A stretch of DNA of 64,000 nt from JAFEDN01 sp963712715. Its GTDB lineage: Bacteria > Pseudomonadota > Gammaproteobacteria > Coxiellales > Coxiellaceae. The stretch covers positions 1 to 64,000 of the forward strand of contig CAVQJI010000017.1 in the NCBI GenBank assembly GCA_963712715.1. The letters are read 5' to 3'. The position numbers and the translations under genes are program-made. The number at the start of each line of letters is the position of its first letter. Position 1 is the first letter of the stretch. This document shows positions 45,490 through 54,872 of this stretch, piece after piece. Under the pieces are notes generated by a model. That model was not told where the DNA came from. It ran no database searches and saw nothing but the letters and a program-made list of their open reading frames with translations.

Positions 45490-46190
45490 ATTAACTCACG
45501 ACTTTTTAGCGGCCTTGTGCCTAAATGCTGCCGCAGGGCCAGGCGCATCAAACGCTTTGCCGCGGCCAGGTCCTCAGGATTCTCCCACTCCTCCGTTTGC
45601 AACGCTAACAGACTGCGCCCGGAAAAAACGGATTCTCCCACATCCCCCGAATGCTCGCAATGCAAAAATCCCTGATCGGGTACCCAGCGGTAGTACTCGT
45701 GCGCGCGCACCTGAAAATTCAGCCCATAACCTAAGTGGTCCAGCAACCGCTTTTCAAAGCGCCGCAAAATAACTTCCACTGCGAGTTCCCGCGCAAGAGA
45801 ATCCGCCTGACACGCCATTTCCAGACCCTGCAACGCTGTCTGATAGTCTGCGAAAATTTCCGGATACGGATCGTCGCGCGCCAGCAACCGCAATAATAAT
45901 TCATTCAGATAAAAAGCGCACAATAAAGCTTGCCCGGATAGCTGACAAGGTAAACCTCGCAATTCCAGATGATTAAGATTCATCAATTCATGCCGCCCGC
46001 TCCACGAAGCCAATAACGGCGTGAACAGTTGACAGTAGCCTTTATAACGCGATTTCGGGCCCCGAGCGCTGCGCGCCACCGCGGAAAACCGGCCATGTTG
46101 TCTGGAAAAAAAATCCACGATCAAACTACTGTTTTGATAAGCGCGGTAATGGAGGACAAAAACCGGCTCTAAAAATACACGCGAAGTCAT
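45453..46190 (-). CDS. recO: DNA repair protein RecO, C-terminus encoded by a repeat
   Basis: 245 residues. The OB-fold N-terminus is 'EPVFVLHYRAYQNSSLIVDF', then 'ARGPKSRYKGYCQLFTPLLA' and a helical domain to 'LRQHLGTRPLKSRELI'. RecO loads RecA at gaps with RecR. The final residues (about CARQSRCSE) and the stop come from repeat G copy 2, so the original end has been replaced with little length change. The start overlaps the era stop by one base. Confidence 0.9.
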   Translation of the reverse strand: MTSRVFLEPVFVLHYRAYQNSSLIVDFFSRQHGRFSAVARSARGPKSRYKGYCQLFTPLLASWSGRHELMNLNHLELRGLPCQLSGQALLCAFYLNELLLRLLARDDPYPEIFADYQTALQGLEMACQADSLARELAVEVILRRFEKRLLDHLGYGLNFQVRAHEYYRWVPDQGFLHCEHSGDVGESVFSGRSLLALQTEEWENPEDLAAAKRLMRLALRQHLGTRPLKSRELIISCARQSRCSE

Positions 46191-47077
46191 TAATCGTAGC
46201 CTAATTGACGCAAAGATCTTTCATCGTCTGACCAGCCACTTTTCACCTTCACCCACAACTTTAAAAAAACTTTTTTATCTAAATATTTTTCCAAATCCAG
46301 ACGCGCTTTTTGACCGACGGTTTTTAAACGCTCGCCGTTTTCACCAATAACGATGGGTTTCTGGCTCGACTTTTCTATCCAGATTATCGCCGCAATTCGC
46401 GCTATTTTAGGCTCATCTTCGAAGGCGTCAATAGTGACCGTCAGCGCATACGGCAACTCCTGGCCTAACAGACGCATTAGTTTTTCCCGTACGGCTTCGG
46501 CGGCAATAAAACGATCACTACGGTCGGTCAACTGATCCGCTGGAAATAAATGCGGCTGTTGCGGCAGACAAGTGCGCAGACAATTTTCCAGCTCATTTAA
46601 TTGATCCCCGTTTTTTGCGCTCATGGGAATGATTTTGAAAAACGGATAACGTTTCGCCGCAGCGGACATATAAGGCAAAAGCTGGGACCGATCGGCCAAT
46701 TTATCAATTTTATTCACGGCGAGAATAATGGGCACGGTCAGGCGGCTTAATCGCTCCAGCACCCAGCTATCCTGCTCGTCCCAGCGGCGCGCATCGACCA
46801 TAAACACCACCACATCCACATCGTGCAGGGCATTTAACGCCGCACGGTTCATGTAGCGATTCAAGGCCTGGCCCTCATGACTATGCAATCCTGGAGTGTC
46901 GACATAAATAAACTGCGTATCTTCCACCGTTTTCAGTCCAAGAATGCGATGACGGGTGGTTTGCGGCTTGCGTGAAGTAATACTGATTTTTTGACCCAGC
47001 AAATGATTTAATAATGTCGATTTCCCAACGTTAGGGCGACCGATAATCGCTATATAACCCGTATGTTCTGTCGTCAT
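46190..47077 (-). CDS. era: GTPase Era
   Basis: 295 residues. G-domain motifs: 'IIGRPNVGKSTLLNHLLGQK' (G1), 'YVDTPGLHSHEG' (G3), 'LAVNKIDKL' (G4) and 'IPMSAKNG' (G5), followed by the KH domain with 'KSSQKPIVIGENGERLKTVG'. It matures the 30S subunit at the 3' end of 16S rRNA. The ATG at 47077 overlaps the rnc stop (ATGA); a longer upstream frame is only a shadow of rnc. Confidence 0.96.
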   Translation of the reverse strand: MTTEHTGYIAIIGRPNVGKSTLLNHLLGQKISITSRKPQTTRHRILGLKTVEDTQFIYVDTPGLHSHEGQALNRYMNRAALNALHDVDVVVFMVDARRWDEQDSWVLERLSRLTVPIILAVNKIDKLADRSQLLPYMSAAAKRYPFFKIIPMSAKNGDQLNELENCLRTCLPQQPHLFPADQLTDRSDRFIAAEAVREKLMRLLGQELPYALTVTIDAFEDEPKIARIAAIIWIEKSSQKPIVIGENGERLKTVGQKARLDLEKYLDKKVFLKLWVKVKSGWSDDERSLRQLGYD

Positions 47078-47747
47078 GATGATAAATCCAGATAATGGCG
47101 GGCCGCTAATTGCTCGGCTTTGCGGCGGCTGGTGCTGGCGCCGGTCGCTTTGTGCGGCAAGCCGTCGATCTCGCAAGTGACTTCAAAAATTTGTTCGTGA
47201 GGCTTGCCGCTGATAGTCGCGGTATAGGTGGGCAGAGGGAATTTGTGCGCCTGCGCCCATTCCTGCAAGTGACTTTTCGCATCCTTGGCTGGATGCATGT
47301 CACTCAATTCCTCTAAACGCTCTCCATACCATTTAAATATGCATTGTCGGCAAGTTTCTAAATCACGGTCGCTGTCCAGATAAACCGCGCCGAGCAAAGC
47401 TTCCAAAGTATCGGCCAAAATAGACTCGCGATGCTGGCCGCCGCTTTTAGCTCGCCAGGACCAAGCCTGACATAAGTTCCCAGCTCTAATTTTTTCGCCA
47501 GCTCCGCGAGATGCACGCCACTGACCAGGATAGAACGCATTCGGCTTAACTCGCCTTCATTGGCGTGCGGGTGATGCTGGAATAACGCTTCCGCTATAAC
47601 CACGCTCAAAATCGCATCGCCTAAAAACTCCAGACGCTCATTGTTGACATCTCCGGCGCTGCGATGACTTAAGGCATGATTGAGCAATGCCGGGTCATTA
47701 AAGTGATAACCGATTCGATTTAATAACGGCGAAAAATCCCGGGACAT
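47074..47747 (-). pseudogene. rnc: Ribonuclease III, single-base frameshift in an A run
   Basis: The N-terminal frame shows 'HRSAGDVNNERLEFLGDAIL' (the RNase III signature) and 'GELSRMRSILVSG'. After 'LGPGELK' it breaks. The other frame continues 'SGGQHRESILADTLEALLGA' (with the catalytic Asp and Glu) and the double-stranded RNA binding domain 'DAKSHLQEWAQAHKFPLPTY'. Adding one base to the run at 47445-47448 restores a normal protein of about 225 residues. The loss of rnc in an otherwise intact era operon suggests a sequence error here. The ATG at 47747 follows lepB by three bases. Confidence 0.9.
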
Positions 47748-47749
47748 CC

Positions 47750-48538
47750 TCAATGCACTCCCTTGCCCAATCGATTCCAGCGTATTTTGTTAACTCCGCT
47801 GGCGTTACCGTCCCAACTCATAAATGTCCAGAACGCCTGACCAATGAGGTTTTCTTCCGGCACAAAACCCCACATGCGGCTATCGCCGCTATCATCCCGG
47901 TTATCGCCCATCGCAAAATAATGTCCGGGAGGAACAACGACGTCAATGTCCTGGGTTTCACCGCCTTCAGGATGTACATAAATTTTATGCTTGATACCGT
48001 CCAGATCTTCTTCCATCAGATTTTCCGGAAAATAAACACCGTGTTCGTCGATGTAATGCGTCGATTCCAAAAATTTTTGTTTGGCTTCGACGCCATTTAT
48101 GTAAAGCACTTTATTTTTATATTCAATGTGATCACCAGGGACGCCGATAACGCGCTTAACAAACGTAATACGGGGATCAACCGGATAACGAAATAAAAAT
48201 ATCTGCCCATGTTTGGGTTCGCTGATTTTCACAATTTTGGTGTTGAGCACCGGCAAGCGCAAACCGTATTCGTATTGCTTAACGGCGATGAAATCACCAG
48301 GCATTACCGTGGGCGCGAGGGAACTGCTGGGTACACGATAAGGTTGCACGATAAAGGAACGAATGATCAGCACCAGCAACAACACCGGAAAAAACGCCCG
48401 CGCGTACTCGATGATCATCGGCTCTTTCTGGTTCGCGGCATGGCGCTTTTTCGCCCAAAATAATATATCGAGCAAAGCAATCACGCCGGTGACGATAACC
48501 GCCAACGTGAGATAGAATGTAAAATCAAAAATAATCAT
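47750..48538 (-). CDS. lepB: Signal peptidase I
   Basis: 262 residues. Two N-terminal membrane segments (about 3-22 and 45-63) precede 'QPYRVPSSSLAPTVMPGDFI' (catalytic Ser), 'DPRITFVKRVIGVPGDHI' (catalytic Lys) and 'GHYFAMGDNRDDSGDSRMWG' (box E). It cleaves signal peptides in the inner membrane. AGGAG is seven bases before the ATG at 48538, which is preferred to an earlier in-frame ATG. lepA lies upstream, separated by repeat E copy 3. Confidence 0.95.
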   Translation of the reverse strand: MIIFDFTFYLTLAVIVTGVIALLDILFWAKKRHAANQKEPMIIEYARAFFPVLLLVLIIRSFIVQPYRVPSSSLAPTVMPGDFIAVKQYEYGLRLPVLNTKIVKISEPKHGQIFLFRYPVDPRITFVKRVIGVPGDHIEYKNKVLYINGVEAKQKFLESTHYIDEHGVYFPENLMEEDLDGIKHKIYVHPEGGETQDIDVVVPPGHYFAMGDNRDDSGDSRMWGFVPEENLIGQAFWTFMSWDGNASGVNKIRWNRLGKGVH

Positions 48539-48643
48539 TTCGTACTCCTGATATTTGAGCTTTTCCAAACTCCGTCAATATTTCCCGCCGTCGCCAAGGG
48601 TTCGCATAGGCGTCAGTTTAAGAATTTTTTTCCAAAAAGACGC

Positions 48644-48731
48644 CGTCATTGCGAGCGCCAGCGAAGCAATCCGGTACAGAATTTCTACAAAGCTCGTACT
48701 GGATTGCTTCGCTGACGCTCGCAATGACGAT
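48644..48731. repeat. tcattgcgagcg palindromic repeat E, copy 3
   Basis: A shorter copy: gtcattgcgagcgccagcga with gcaatcc pairs with ggattgcttcgctgacgctc and gcaatgac, around a different loop (ggtacagaatttctacaaag). It sits between lepA and lepB, genes that are usually nearly adjacent. Confidence 0.9.
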
Positions 48732-48769
48732 ACCGAAAATTTGTTCGCGATGACTGTAGTCATTCATCT

Positions 48770-50578
48770 TTAATCCTTACCTACTTTCAACACGGCTAAA
48801 AAGGCTTCCTGGGGGATTGAAATTTTGCCCACCTGTTTCATGCGTTTTTTACCGGCTTTTTGTTTTTCCAGCAATTTGCGCTTGCGGCTGACGTCGCCGC
48901 CGTAACATTTCGCGGTGACGTCTTTGCGCAGCGCCTTAACGTTTTGACGGGCGATGATTTTTACGCCAATGGCAGCCTGAATCGCGACGTCATACATTTG
49001 CCGGGGAATGAGCTCTTTTAATTTTTCCACCAGGGCATTGCCGCGGGTAAAAGCATGTTCGCGATGCGCGATCATCGTCAGGGCGTCGAGACGCTCGCCG
49101 TTAATCAGAATATCCATTTTTACCAAATCTGCGCGGGAAAAATGACTGAAATTATAATCCAGCGATGCGAAGCCGCGGCTAACCGATTTTAGACGGTCAA
49201 AAAAATCCAGAACTATCTCATTCATGGGAATTTGATATTCGAGTGAAACCTGTTTGCCGACGTACTGCAGTTTTTTCTGCACGCCCCGGCGCTCCATCGC
49301 TAATGTCATCACCGCGCCCAAATATTCGGACGGCACTAAAATATGCACGTCGGCAATCGGCTCGCGAATCTCACTGATTTTACCAATATCAGGAAGCTGG
49401 CTGGGATTGTCGACGTAAATAATTTCATCCTGTTTAGTCAACACTTCGTAGATAACCGTGGGCGCTGTGGTAATCAGCTCTAAATTATATTCGCGCTCCA
49501 GACGTTCCTGTACAATTTCCATGTGCAACATGCCCAAAAATCCGCAGCGGAAGCCAAAACCCAGCGCTGAGGAAGATTCCGGTTCATAAAATAAGGCGGC
49601 GTCGTTGAGTTTTAATTTGGCGAGAGCTTCGCGAAAGGATTCATAATCATCGGCGCTGATGGGAAATAATCCGGCGTAAACCTGCGGTTTTATTTTATTA
49701 AATCCTGGCAGGGGCTCGCCCGCCGGACGTTTGGTGTGTGTCAGGGTATCGCCCACCGGTGCGCCGAAAATATCCTTGATGCCCGCCACCACAAAACCGA
49801 CCTCGCCTGGGTGCAAAGCGTCCAAAGGCGAGCGTTTGGGGGTAAATACGCCGACTTCATCGACGAGGTGATCTTTACCGGTGGACATCACTCTGATTTT
49901 ATCGCCTTTCTTTAAAACACCGTTCATGATCCGCACTAATGAAACCACGCCCAAATAGCTGTCAAACCAGGAATCTATAATTAAGGCCTGCAGCGGCTCC
50001 GTAGGGTCGCCTTTCGGCGGTGGGATGACCGCTATGAGTTGTTCGAGCAGGTCGTGAATACCAATGCCCTGTTTGGCGCTTACTTTGACGGCGTGCAGCG
50101 CTTCAATGCCGATGACTTCTTCAATTTCCTGCATCACGCGCTCGGGTTCAGCCTGCGGCAGATCGATTTTGTTAATGACCGGCAAAACCTCCAGTCCCTG
50201 CTCCAGCGCGGTATAACAGGTGGCGACGGTTTGCGCCTCCACACCCTGTCCCGCGTCGACCACCAGTAATGCGCCTTCGCAGGCCGCCAGGGACCGCGAT
50301 ACCTCATAAGCGAAGTCGACGTGCCCCGGGGTATCGATAAAATTGAGCTGGTAGGTCTGGCCGTTTTTAGCCGTATAATGGAGGGTAACGCTTTGGGCTT
50401 TAATGGTGATGCCGCGCTCGCGTTCAATATCCATAGAATCAAGCACTTGCGCGACCATTTCCCGCTCGCTCAATCCCCCGCAAATCTGGATAAGCCTGTC
50501 CGCCAGGGTGGATTTACCATGGTCGATATGCGCGATAATGGAGAAATTACGAATTAAATGCTGAGGCGTTGGTTCCAT
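48770..50578 (-). CDS. lepA: Elongation factor 4 (back-translocase)
   Basis: About 602 residues. 'IIAHIDHGKSTLADRLIQI' (G1), 'LNFIDTPGHVDFAYEVSRSL' (G3) and 'LPVINKIDLPQAEPE' (G4) are followed by the EF-G-like domains and the LepA-specific end 'VKALRKDVTAKCYGGDVSRK'. It acts on ribosomes under stress. The ATG at 50578 (MEPTPQHLIRNF) fits the family; an in-frame ATG at 50587 is possible, and there is no clear ribosome-binding site. Confidence 0.95.
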   Translation of the reverse strand: MEPTPQHLIRNFSIIAHIDHGKSTLADRLIQICGGLSEREMVAQVLDSMDIERERGITIKAQSVTLHYTAKNGQTYQLNFIDTPGHVDFAYEVSRSLAACEGALLVVDAGQGVEAQTVATCYTALEQGLEVLPVINKIDLPQAEPERVMQEIEEVIGIEALHAVKVSAKQGIGIHDLLEQLIAVIPPPKGDPTEPLQALIIDSWFDSYLGVVSLVRIMNGVLKKGDKIRVMSTGKDHLVDEVGVFTPKRSPLDALHPGEVGFVVAGIKDIFGAPVGDTLTHTKRPAGEPLPGFNKIKPQVYAGLFPISADDYESFREALAKLKLNDAALFYEPESSSALGFGFRCGFLGMLHMEIVQERLEREYNLELITTAPTVIYEVLTKQDEIIYVDNPSQLPDIGKISEIREPIADVHILVPSEYLGAVMTLAMERRGVQKKLQYVGKQVSLEYQIPMNEIVLDFFDRLKSVSRGFASLDYNFSHFSRADLVKMDILINGERLDALTMIAHREHAFTRGNALVEKLKELIPRQMYDVAIQAAIGVKIIARQNVKALRKDVTAKCYGGDVSRKRKLLEKQKAGKKRMKQVGKISIPQEAFLAVLKVGKD

Positions 50579-50776
50579 AGCCAGCATATTAACAAATTGT
50601 CTCAGTAAAGCAATGACTCTTGTCAGCAAGGCATTCCCGGATAACCTCCCGGCACATGGTGCAATGTGAGTTAAACGCGGTTTTAAGCCTGAAATTAATA
50701 TTCTATTAAGATTAATAATGTAATATACAGTATCGAATACAGGTTTAATTAGTTAATAGAAACAGGTTTATAAGAT

Positions 50777-52009
50777 ATGCGTAAAAGAATACCAGTTGAT
50801 AGTTTAGTTCAAAATTTTATAAAAGCTGCTTTTGATGGCGATCTCGCTGAAGTCCAGAGGATGATAGAGGAGAAAAAAGTAGATATCAATGCTCAATTGC
50901 CAAATGGAGACACTGCTTTGCATATGGCGACTCAAAAAGGTGGATGTGAAAGGACAGCACATAAAGAAATTATCCAGCTATTGTTAGATTCTGGCTCTAA
51001 TATTGACATTCCCGGCTCCAATTCGATAACGCCTTACCAGATGGCAAAAACATCTACTAACAAAGTTTTAGATATTTTTGACAAGCATATACAAAAGGCT
51101 ACTCAAACCCGTAAGGAATATTTAGAAAAGACAGCGGAAATTTTAGAATCGTCATTAACAGAAAATAAGTTTCAAACAGTAACTGTTTCTGAAAATAAAT
51201 TAACCGTAGGTTTTTCTAAAGAAATTAAACATGAGCCTCACAAAATATCACTTCACATCGATCTTCCTGCTCCTGTGCCTGAATCAAAAATTAATCCGGC
51301 AGCGGGGATACTCGAAGAATTATTAACACTTTCTGTTGATGATGAAATTGTGCAAGCCAGCAATGCCATTTTCCAAAAAATTGATTTTTCCTATGTTGAT
51401 TTAGAAGGAAAGCCTGCCCAGAGAATTACCGTGCGTTTGGCTGGTGATATTGAAAGTAATCCCGCTAAAACTCAAAAATTGTTAAATTTTATTTATGGAC
51501 TTACCCCCTCGCATCAGTCCAGCCGTCCTTCTATAAAATTTGATGATTTGACGTTGGATAAAACTCCTTTATTTAAAGAATTGAAATTGTCATCTCCAGA
51601 ACATATAAAAGCAGTTTCCACATTAGACAAATTATTACAATCCTATCTGGAACTTTTATATGATAAATCAGATACCATAAAGAAAAAATTTAAGAGAGAT
51701 GGCTCTCCACTAGACGATAAATCCAGTGTTCAAGGTGAGGTTAAAATTAAAGAAGGTCCAGAACTGGATCGTCTGATGGATCATAAAATGACACGATTTC
51801 TGTTAAACATTCTCAGAGAAGATCATTTTCCGAAATCGAAATTAGATCAATTCGTAAAATTCTTTGAAGCGAATAAAGATCGTTATTTTAAGACCCCTTC
51901 TCCTTCGAGGTTCCCGGCATTATTCAAGCCAACCAATGTCAGGAACGAAATAGAAAACTGCCTGAGTAAATTGCCAAAAGAAGAATTCCCAACGCCGAAA
52001 TTTAATTAA
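50777..52009 (+). CDS. Ankyrin-repeat protein with unknown C-terminal part (effector candidate)
   Basis: 410 residues. Residues 10-100 contain two ankyrin repeats ('FIKAAFDGDLAEVQRMIEEK', 'NGDTALHMATQKGGCERTAH'), followed by a helical linker with 'HIQKATQTRKEYLEKTAEIL' and about 280 residues that I do not recognise, rich in Lys and Glu. There is no signal peptide, and base use is AT-rich relative to lepA. CAGG is present upstream of the ATG. Ankyrin proteins without other bacterial role in Legionellales are frequently Dot/Icm substrates; that is an inference. Confidence 0.7.
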   Translation: MRKRIPVDSLVQNFIKAAFDGDLAEVQRMIEEKKVDINAQLPNGDTALHMATQKGGCERTAHKEIIQLLLDSGSNIDIPGSNSITPYQMAKTSTNKVLDIFDKHIQKATQTRKEYLEKTAEILESSLTENKFQTVTVSENKLTVGFSKEIKHEPHKISLHIDLPAPVPESKINPAAGILEELLTLSVDDEIVQASNAIFQKIDFSYVDLEGKPAQRITVRLAGDIESNPAKTQKLLNFIYGLTPSHQSSRPSIKFDDLTLDKTPLFKELKLSSPEHIKAVSTLDKLLQSYLELLYDKSDTIKKKFKRDGSPLDDKSSVQGEVKIKEGPELDRLMDHKMTRFLLNILREDHFPKSKLDQFVKFFEANKDRYFKTPSPSRFPALFKPTNVRNEIENCLSKLPKEEFPTPKFN

Positions 52010-52060
52010 TCTTTTGGTGCTGAAGGGCGAAGAATCGATCACACGGCGGGGCGGAAGGAA

Positions 52061-53128
52061 TTAAGAAATTAAACACTTTGATTCTTTCAGGACTGGCAAG
52101 GGCCGGGGTGCTGGATTTTGCTTTTTCTCCGGCAATAATTCCTCTGGACTATTTTTAACGACATCGCATTCCCGGATCTTCTGAAAAATTCCAGCATTCA
52201 CGGATAAGGAACCGACTATCGACTTCCAGCCCTGGAAGCTGATTTTTCTGGTTAATAATGAAAATCTTAATAAATTTTGAACCATCTTATTTTGCAGTTC
52301 AATTTCGTAATCATCCGCATTTGAACTGAGCAGTCTGGGTAGGTCTTTGCCCCGCAGCGGGACGTAAAAAAGTTCTGTGTTTGCGCAAAGAGAACATTCT
52401 TTAATAATCTTTGCTAAAACTTTATTAAATTCCGTTAAATTTTTAATCCTGATTTCCTGTGGCGACCCCTCCGCGTGAATATACAGAAGTTTTGTATCTT
52501 TGATATAAAAATAGTTCAATCTGTATTTATAATAATTCTCCAGGGGCTTTATCGAATGAATGAGATTGGTATAAAACCCGGACCTTTTTACATATTTTAA
52601 TGAATCCAGAATCACCTTTTCCGTAATTTTTTTCTCATTGTCACCCTCTTCAAATATCGACCTGCTTTCTTCATACAGAATTAACGCTGGAAATAATCTT
52701 GAAGCGTCCATTAAAAATATTTCCGGATTGGAATAGAGATAGAAAGCAATCACCGGGTCGTTGATAGCCGCGCAAATCAAGAAATTAAAAATCGATTCAA
52801 CATAATTTGGTATGAAATCTTTTAGCTCAGGCTCATTTTCCCGTTCTTTTCTTACTATTTTAAACTTCGCGCATATTTTTATACCTCTACGCAAATCCTC
52901 ATCGGTATCTAAAATGAAATTTTGCTCCAATAGCGAGCGGTTAGTCAAAGGTTCAAATTTAAATTTACGGAATTGCAAACGGGCATGCGCATTTATTATT
53001 GCTAAAAATTCTTTGGAAACTATATAGTGAACTCTTTCCTTGAGTGAAAGAAACAACAAAATGATACCGATAGAACCCGTACCTGCGTTCACCCAATTGA
53101 CTATGGAGTTCGAACCATCTGTTTTCAT
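52061..53128 (-). CDS. Unknown protein ending in a CaaX box (CLIS), effector candidate
   Basis: 355 residues without a known domain. An N-terminal hydrophobic patch 'GTGSIGIILLFLSLKERVHY' may be one membrane segment. The remainder is mixed alpha/beta, with a Pro-rich tail 'QNPAPRPLPVLKESKCLIS'. The last four residues, Cys-Leu-Ile-Ser, are a classical CaaX box: a host farnesyltransferase could modify the Cys if the protein reaches the cytosol. The terminal codons are TGT TTA ATT TCT TAA. Legionella effectors use the same device for membrane anchoring. Confidence 0.65.
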   Translation of the reverse strand: MKTDGSNSIVNWVNAGTGSIGIILLFLSLKERVHYIVSKEFLAIINAHARLQFRKFKFEPLTNRSLLEQNFILDTDEDLRRGIKICAKFKIVRKERENEPELKDFIPNYVESIFNFLICAAINDPVIAFYLYSNPEIFLMDASRLFPALILYEESRSIFEEGDNEKKITEKVILDSLKYVKRSGFYTNLIHSIKPLENYYKYRLNYFYIKDTKLLYIHAEGSPQEIRIKNLTEFNKVLAKIIKECSLCANTELFYVPLRGKDLPRLLSSNADDYEIELQNKMVQNLLRFSLLTRKISFQGWKSIVGSLSVNAGIFQKIRECDVVKNSPEELLPEKKQNPAPRPLPVLKESKCLIS

Positions 53129-53169
53129 GTTCTGATATTTCCTGAAAAAAATCTAACAGCGAAATACTA

Positions 53170-53245
53170 CCACAACCTGTTAATCTCTGTCTCTGATTGG
53201 ACTATACCAATTTTGCAGTGACACCTTTACGTTTCGTACAGATTA
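53170..53245 (+). repeat. Direct repeat R, copy 1
   Basis: ctgtctctgattggactata and tgacacctttacgtttcgta recur, in the same order and orientation, at 55768-55870 (ctgtctctggctggattata ... tgacacctttacgtttcgta). The two lie 2.6 kb apart, flanking the protease-like and ankyrin genes. The second segment contains TTGACA in copy 2 and may be promoter-like. Confidence 0.75.
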
Positions 53246-53350
53246 AACCCAGTCTGGACCTCTCGAGAAAAATCATATTTAATACTTTACTTTTTTAATA
53301 TTAATCATATATAATGTCCCAAAGTACATAAACACAATAAAGAAAGAAAA

Positions 53351-54872
53351 ATGCAAAAGCAGAAAGAAATCCAGATATTCAGTTTTCAATACGATGTAAT
53401 GCCAAGACTGATCGACTATATCGAGGATATAGTAGAAGAAGATAAACGTAAGGAATTAAAATTGGAAGAAGATAATCTTAAAAAAGGTATAATAAAAGAA
53501 AAGACTACCAATAAAGTTCCTCACCCAAGGCAGGAAACTCTGGACAGGCTTAGAAAGCATGGCGGATTTTGTTCTGCGTTTAGTTTGCTTATTTTAACCA
53601 GCACTTTATTAAGTAAAATTCCCAAAAAAGATCAATCCCTTTCCAGCGAAAGCAAGACAGTCCGGGATGATTACGAAACCATAAGTCATCTTTTCGAAAT
53701 AGTCGCACGCCGCAATACCCTAAAGCGAGGCGAGGAACAAGCATGTGATGCTGCCTGTGAAAGAATCATTAATTATTTATTTTCTATTCAGATAATCGTA
53801 GATACGCAGAAAACAGATCGGGAAATTCTCCACCCCGAAGAAGATATACAAGGCAAAAAAAAATATATTTCCTACTATAGCAGTACAAATATCCGTTAGC
53901 GATAAAAAAACAACCGATGCAGAAACGCATCAGGCTTTGAGTCTGGAATTCCAGGTAATAGGATATGCGGAAGAGGAATCAAATTTAAAAAAATTTATCG
54001 AATTTATACCAGAAGACAGGATATATAGTATAGGCATCCATGATGCAAATGACGTGGCTCTACAAGAGGATGGTCATACCATTGGCCTTCTAAAAACTGT
54101 GGAAAAAGGTTTTACTGTCTATTATTTTGTGGATCAAAACGGTGAACATATTAGAACTGAACTTAATAATATCGATGAAGTCGTTGATGAGATACTAATC
54201 GCAGCCAGGAAAGTAAAATGTCATGATGGAATTTTAATTCAATGTCAGTCTTTAAAATTAAATTTAGAAGGACTCGAAAGTAAACCAGCCCAATATCCGG
54301 AAAAACGTGCGCTGCTCGATAGTGTACATGTTGCGCCAGAGAAAAATATTCTTTGCAATACTTATGCCGCCATTAATTACGATACTGAAAGCGCTGAATT
54401 CTATCAGGAAAAACAGCAGTTTTCTAAACCAAACTATATTGAGAAACTCGACGATCAAGACGAAGAATTTGAGGAAATATTATCTTTTATTTTCCCGAAA
54501 TTAAATTTTCCGGCATCGCTAGACGATAAAGTAATAACAGTGAGTGCAAAGTTTTTAAAACCAGAGCTAATAAACAGTTTAAACATTCTCGTAAAGGAAA
54601 TGGAAAGTCCTATTAAATTTGAACGGGATGCCAAAAAAGAAGACGGAGTGATTATTCATAATCTGACTAGAGAAAGCCTGAAAGAAGCGACCAAGTCACC
54701 AAAATTTTCAGAACTGGTTACGCTTGCAAATGGTGAGAGGGAAAAATATTCCTCAAAATCCAGTGGTAAACTCAGTTTAAAATCTAATTATTCACAGCGT
54801 TTTCTAGTACCGAACCAGAAAGCGAACCAAAAAGAAGATTCTTCTAAAACAATATCTTCGGGAATTAGATAA
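53351..54872 (+). pseudogene. Cysteine-protease-like effector candidate, frameshifted in an A9 run
   Basis: The first frame (53351-53899) includes 'RKHGGFCSAFSLLIL' with Cys74 after a helical N-terminus. At A9 (53855-53863) it breaks; with eight A the frame continues 'NIFPTIAVQISVSDKKTTDA' into the second part, which holds 'ALQEDGHTIGLLKT' (His) and 'VYYFVDQNGEH' (Asp). Cys, His and Asp in this order resemble the YopT/C58-like and related papain-fold effector proteases. The joined protein has about 506 residues and a Ser/Lys-rich tail. Substrate and activity are unknown. Confidence 0.6.

Noticed and set aside
46353..46535. Plus-strand frames opposite era, lepA, sucA and sucB
   Set aside because: No ribosome-binding sites or family features; all lie antisense to confirmed housekeeping genes.
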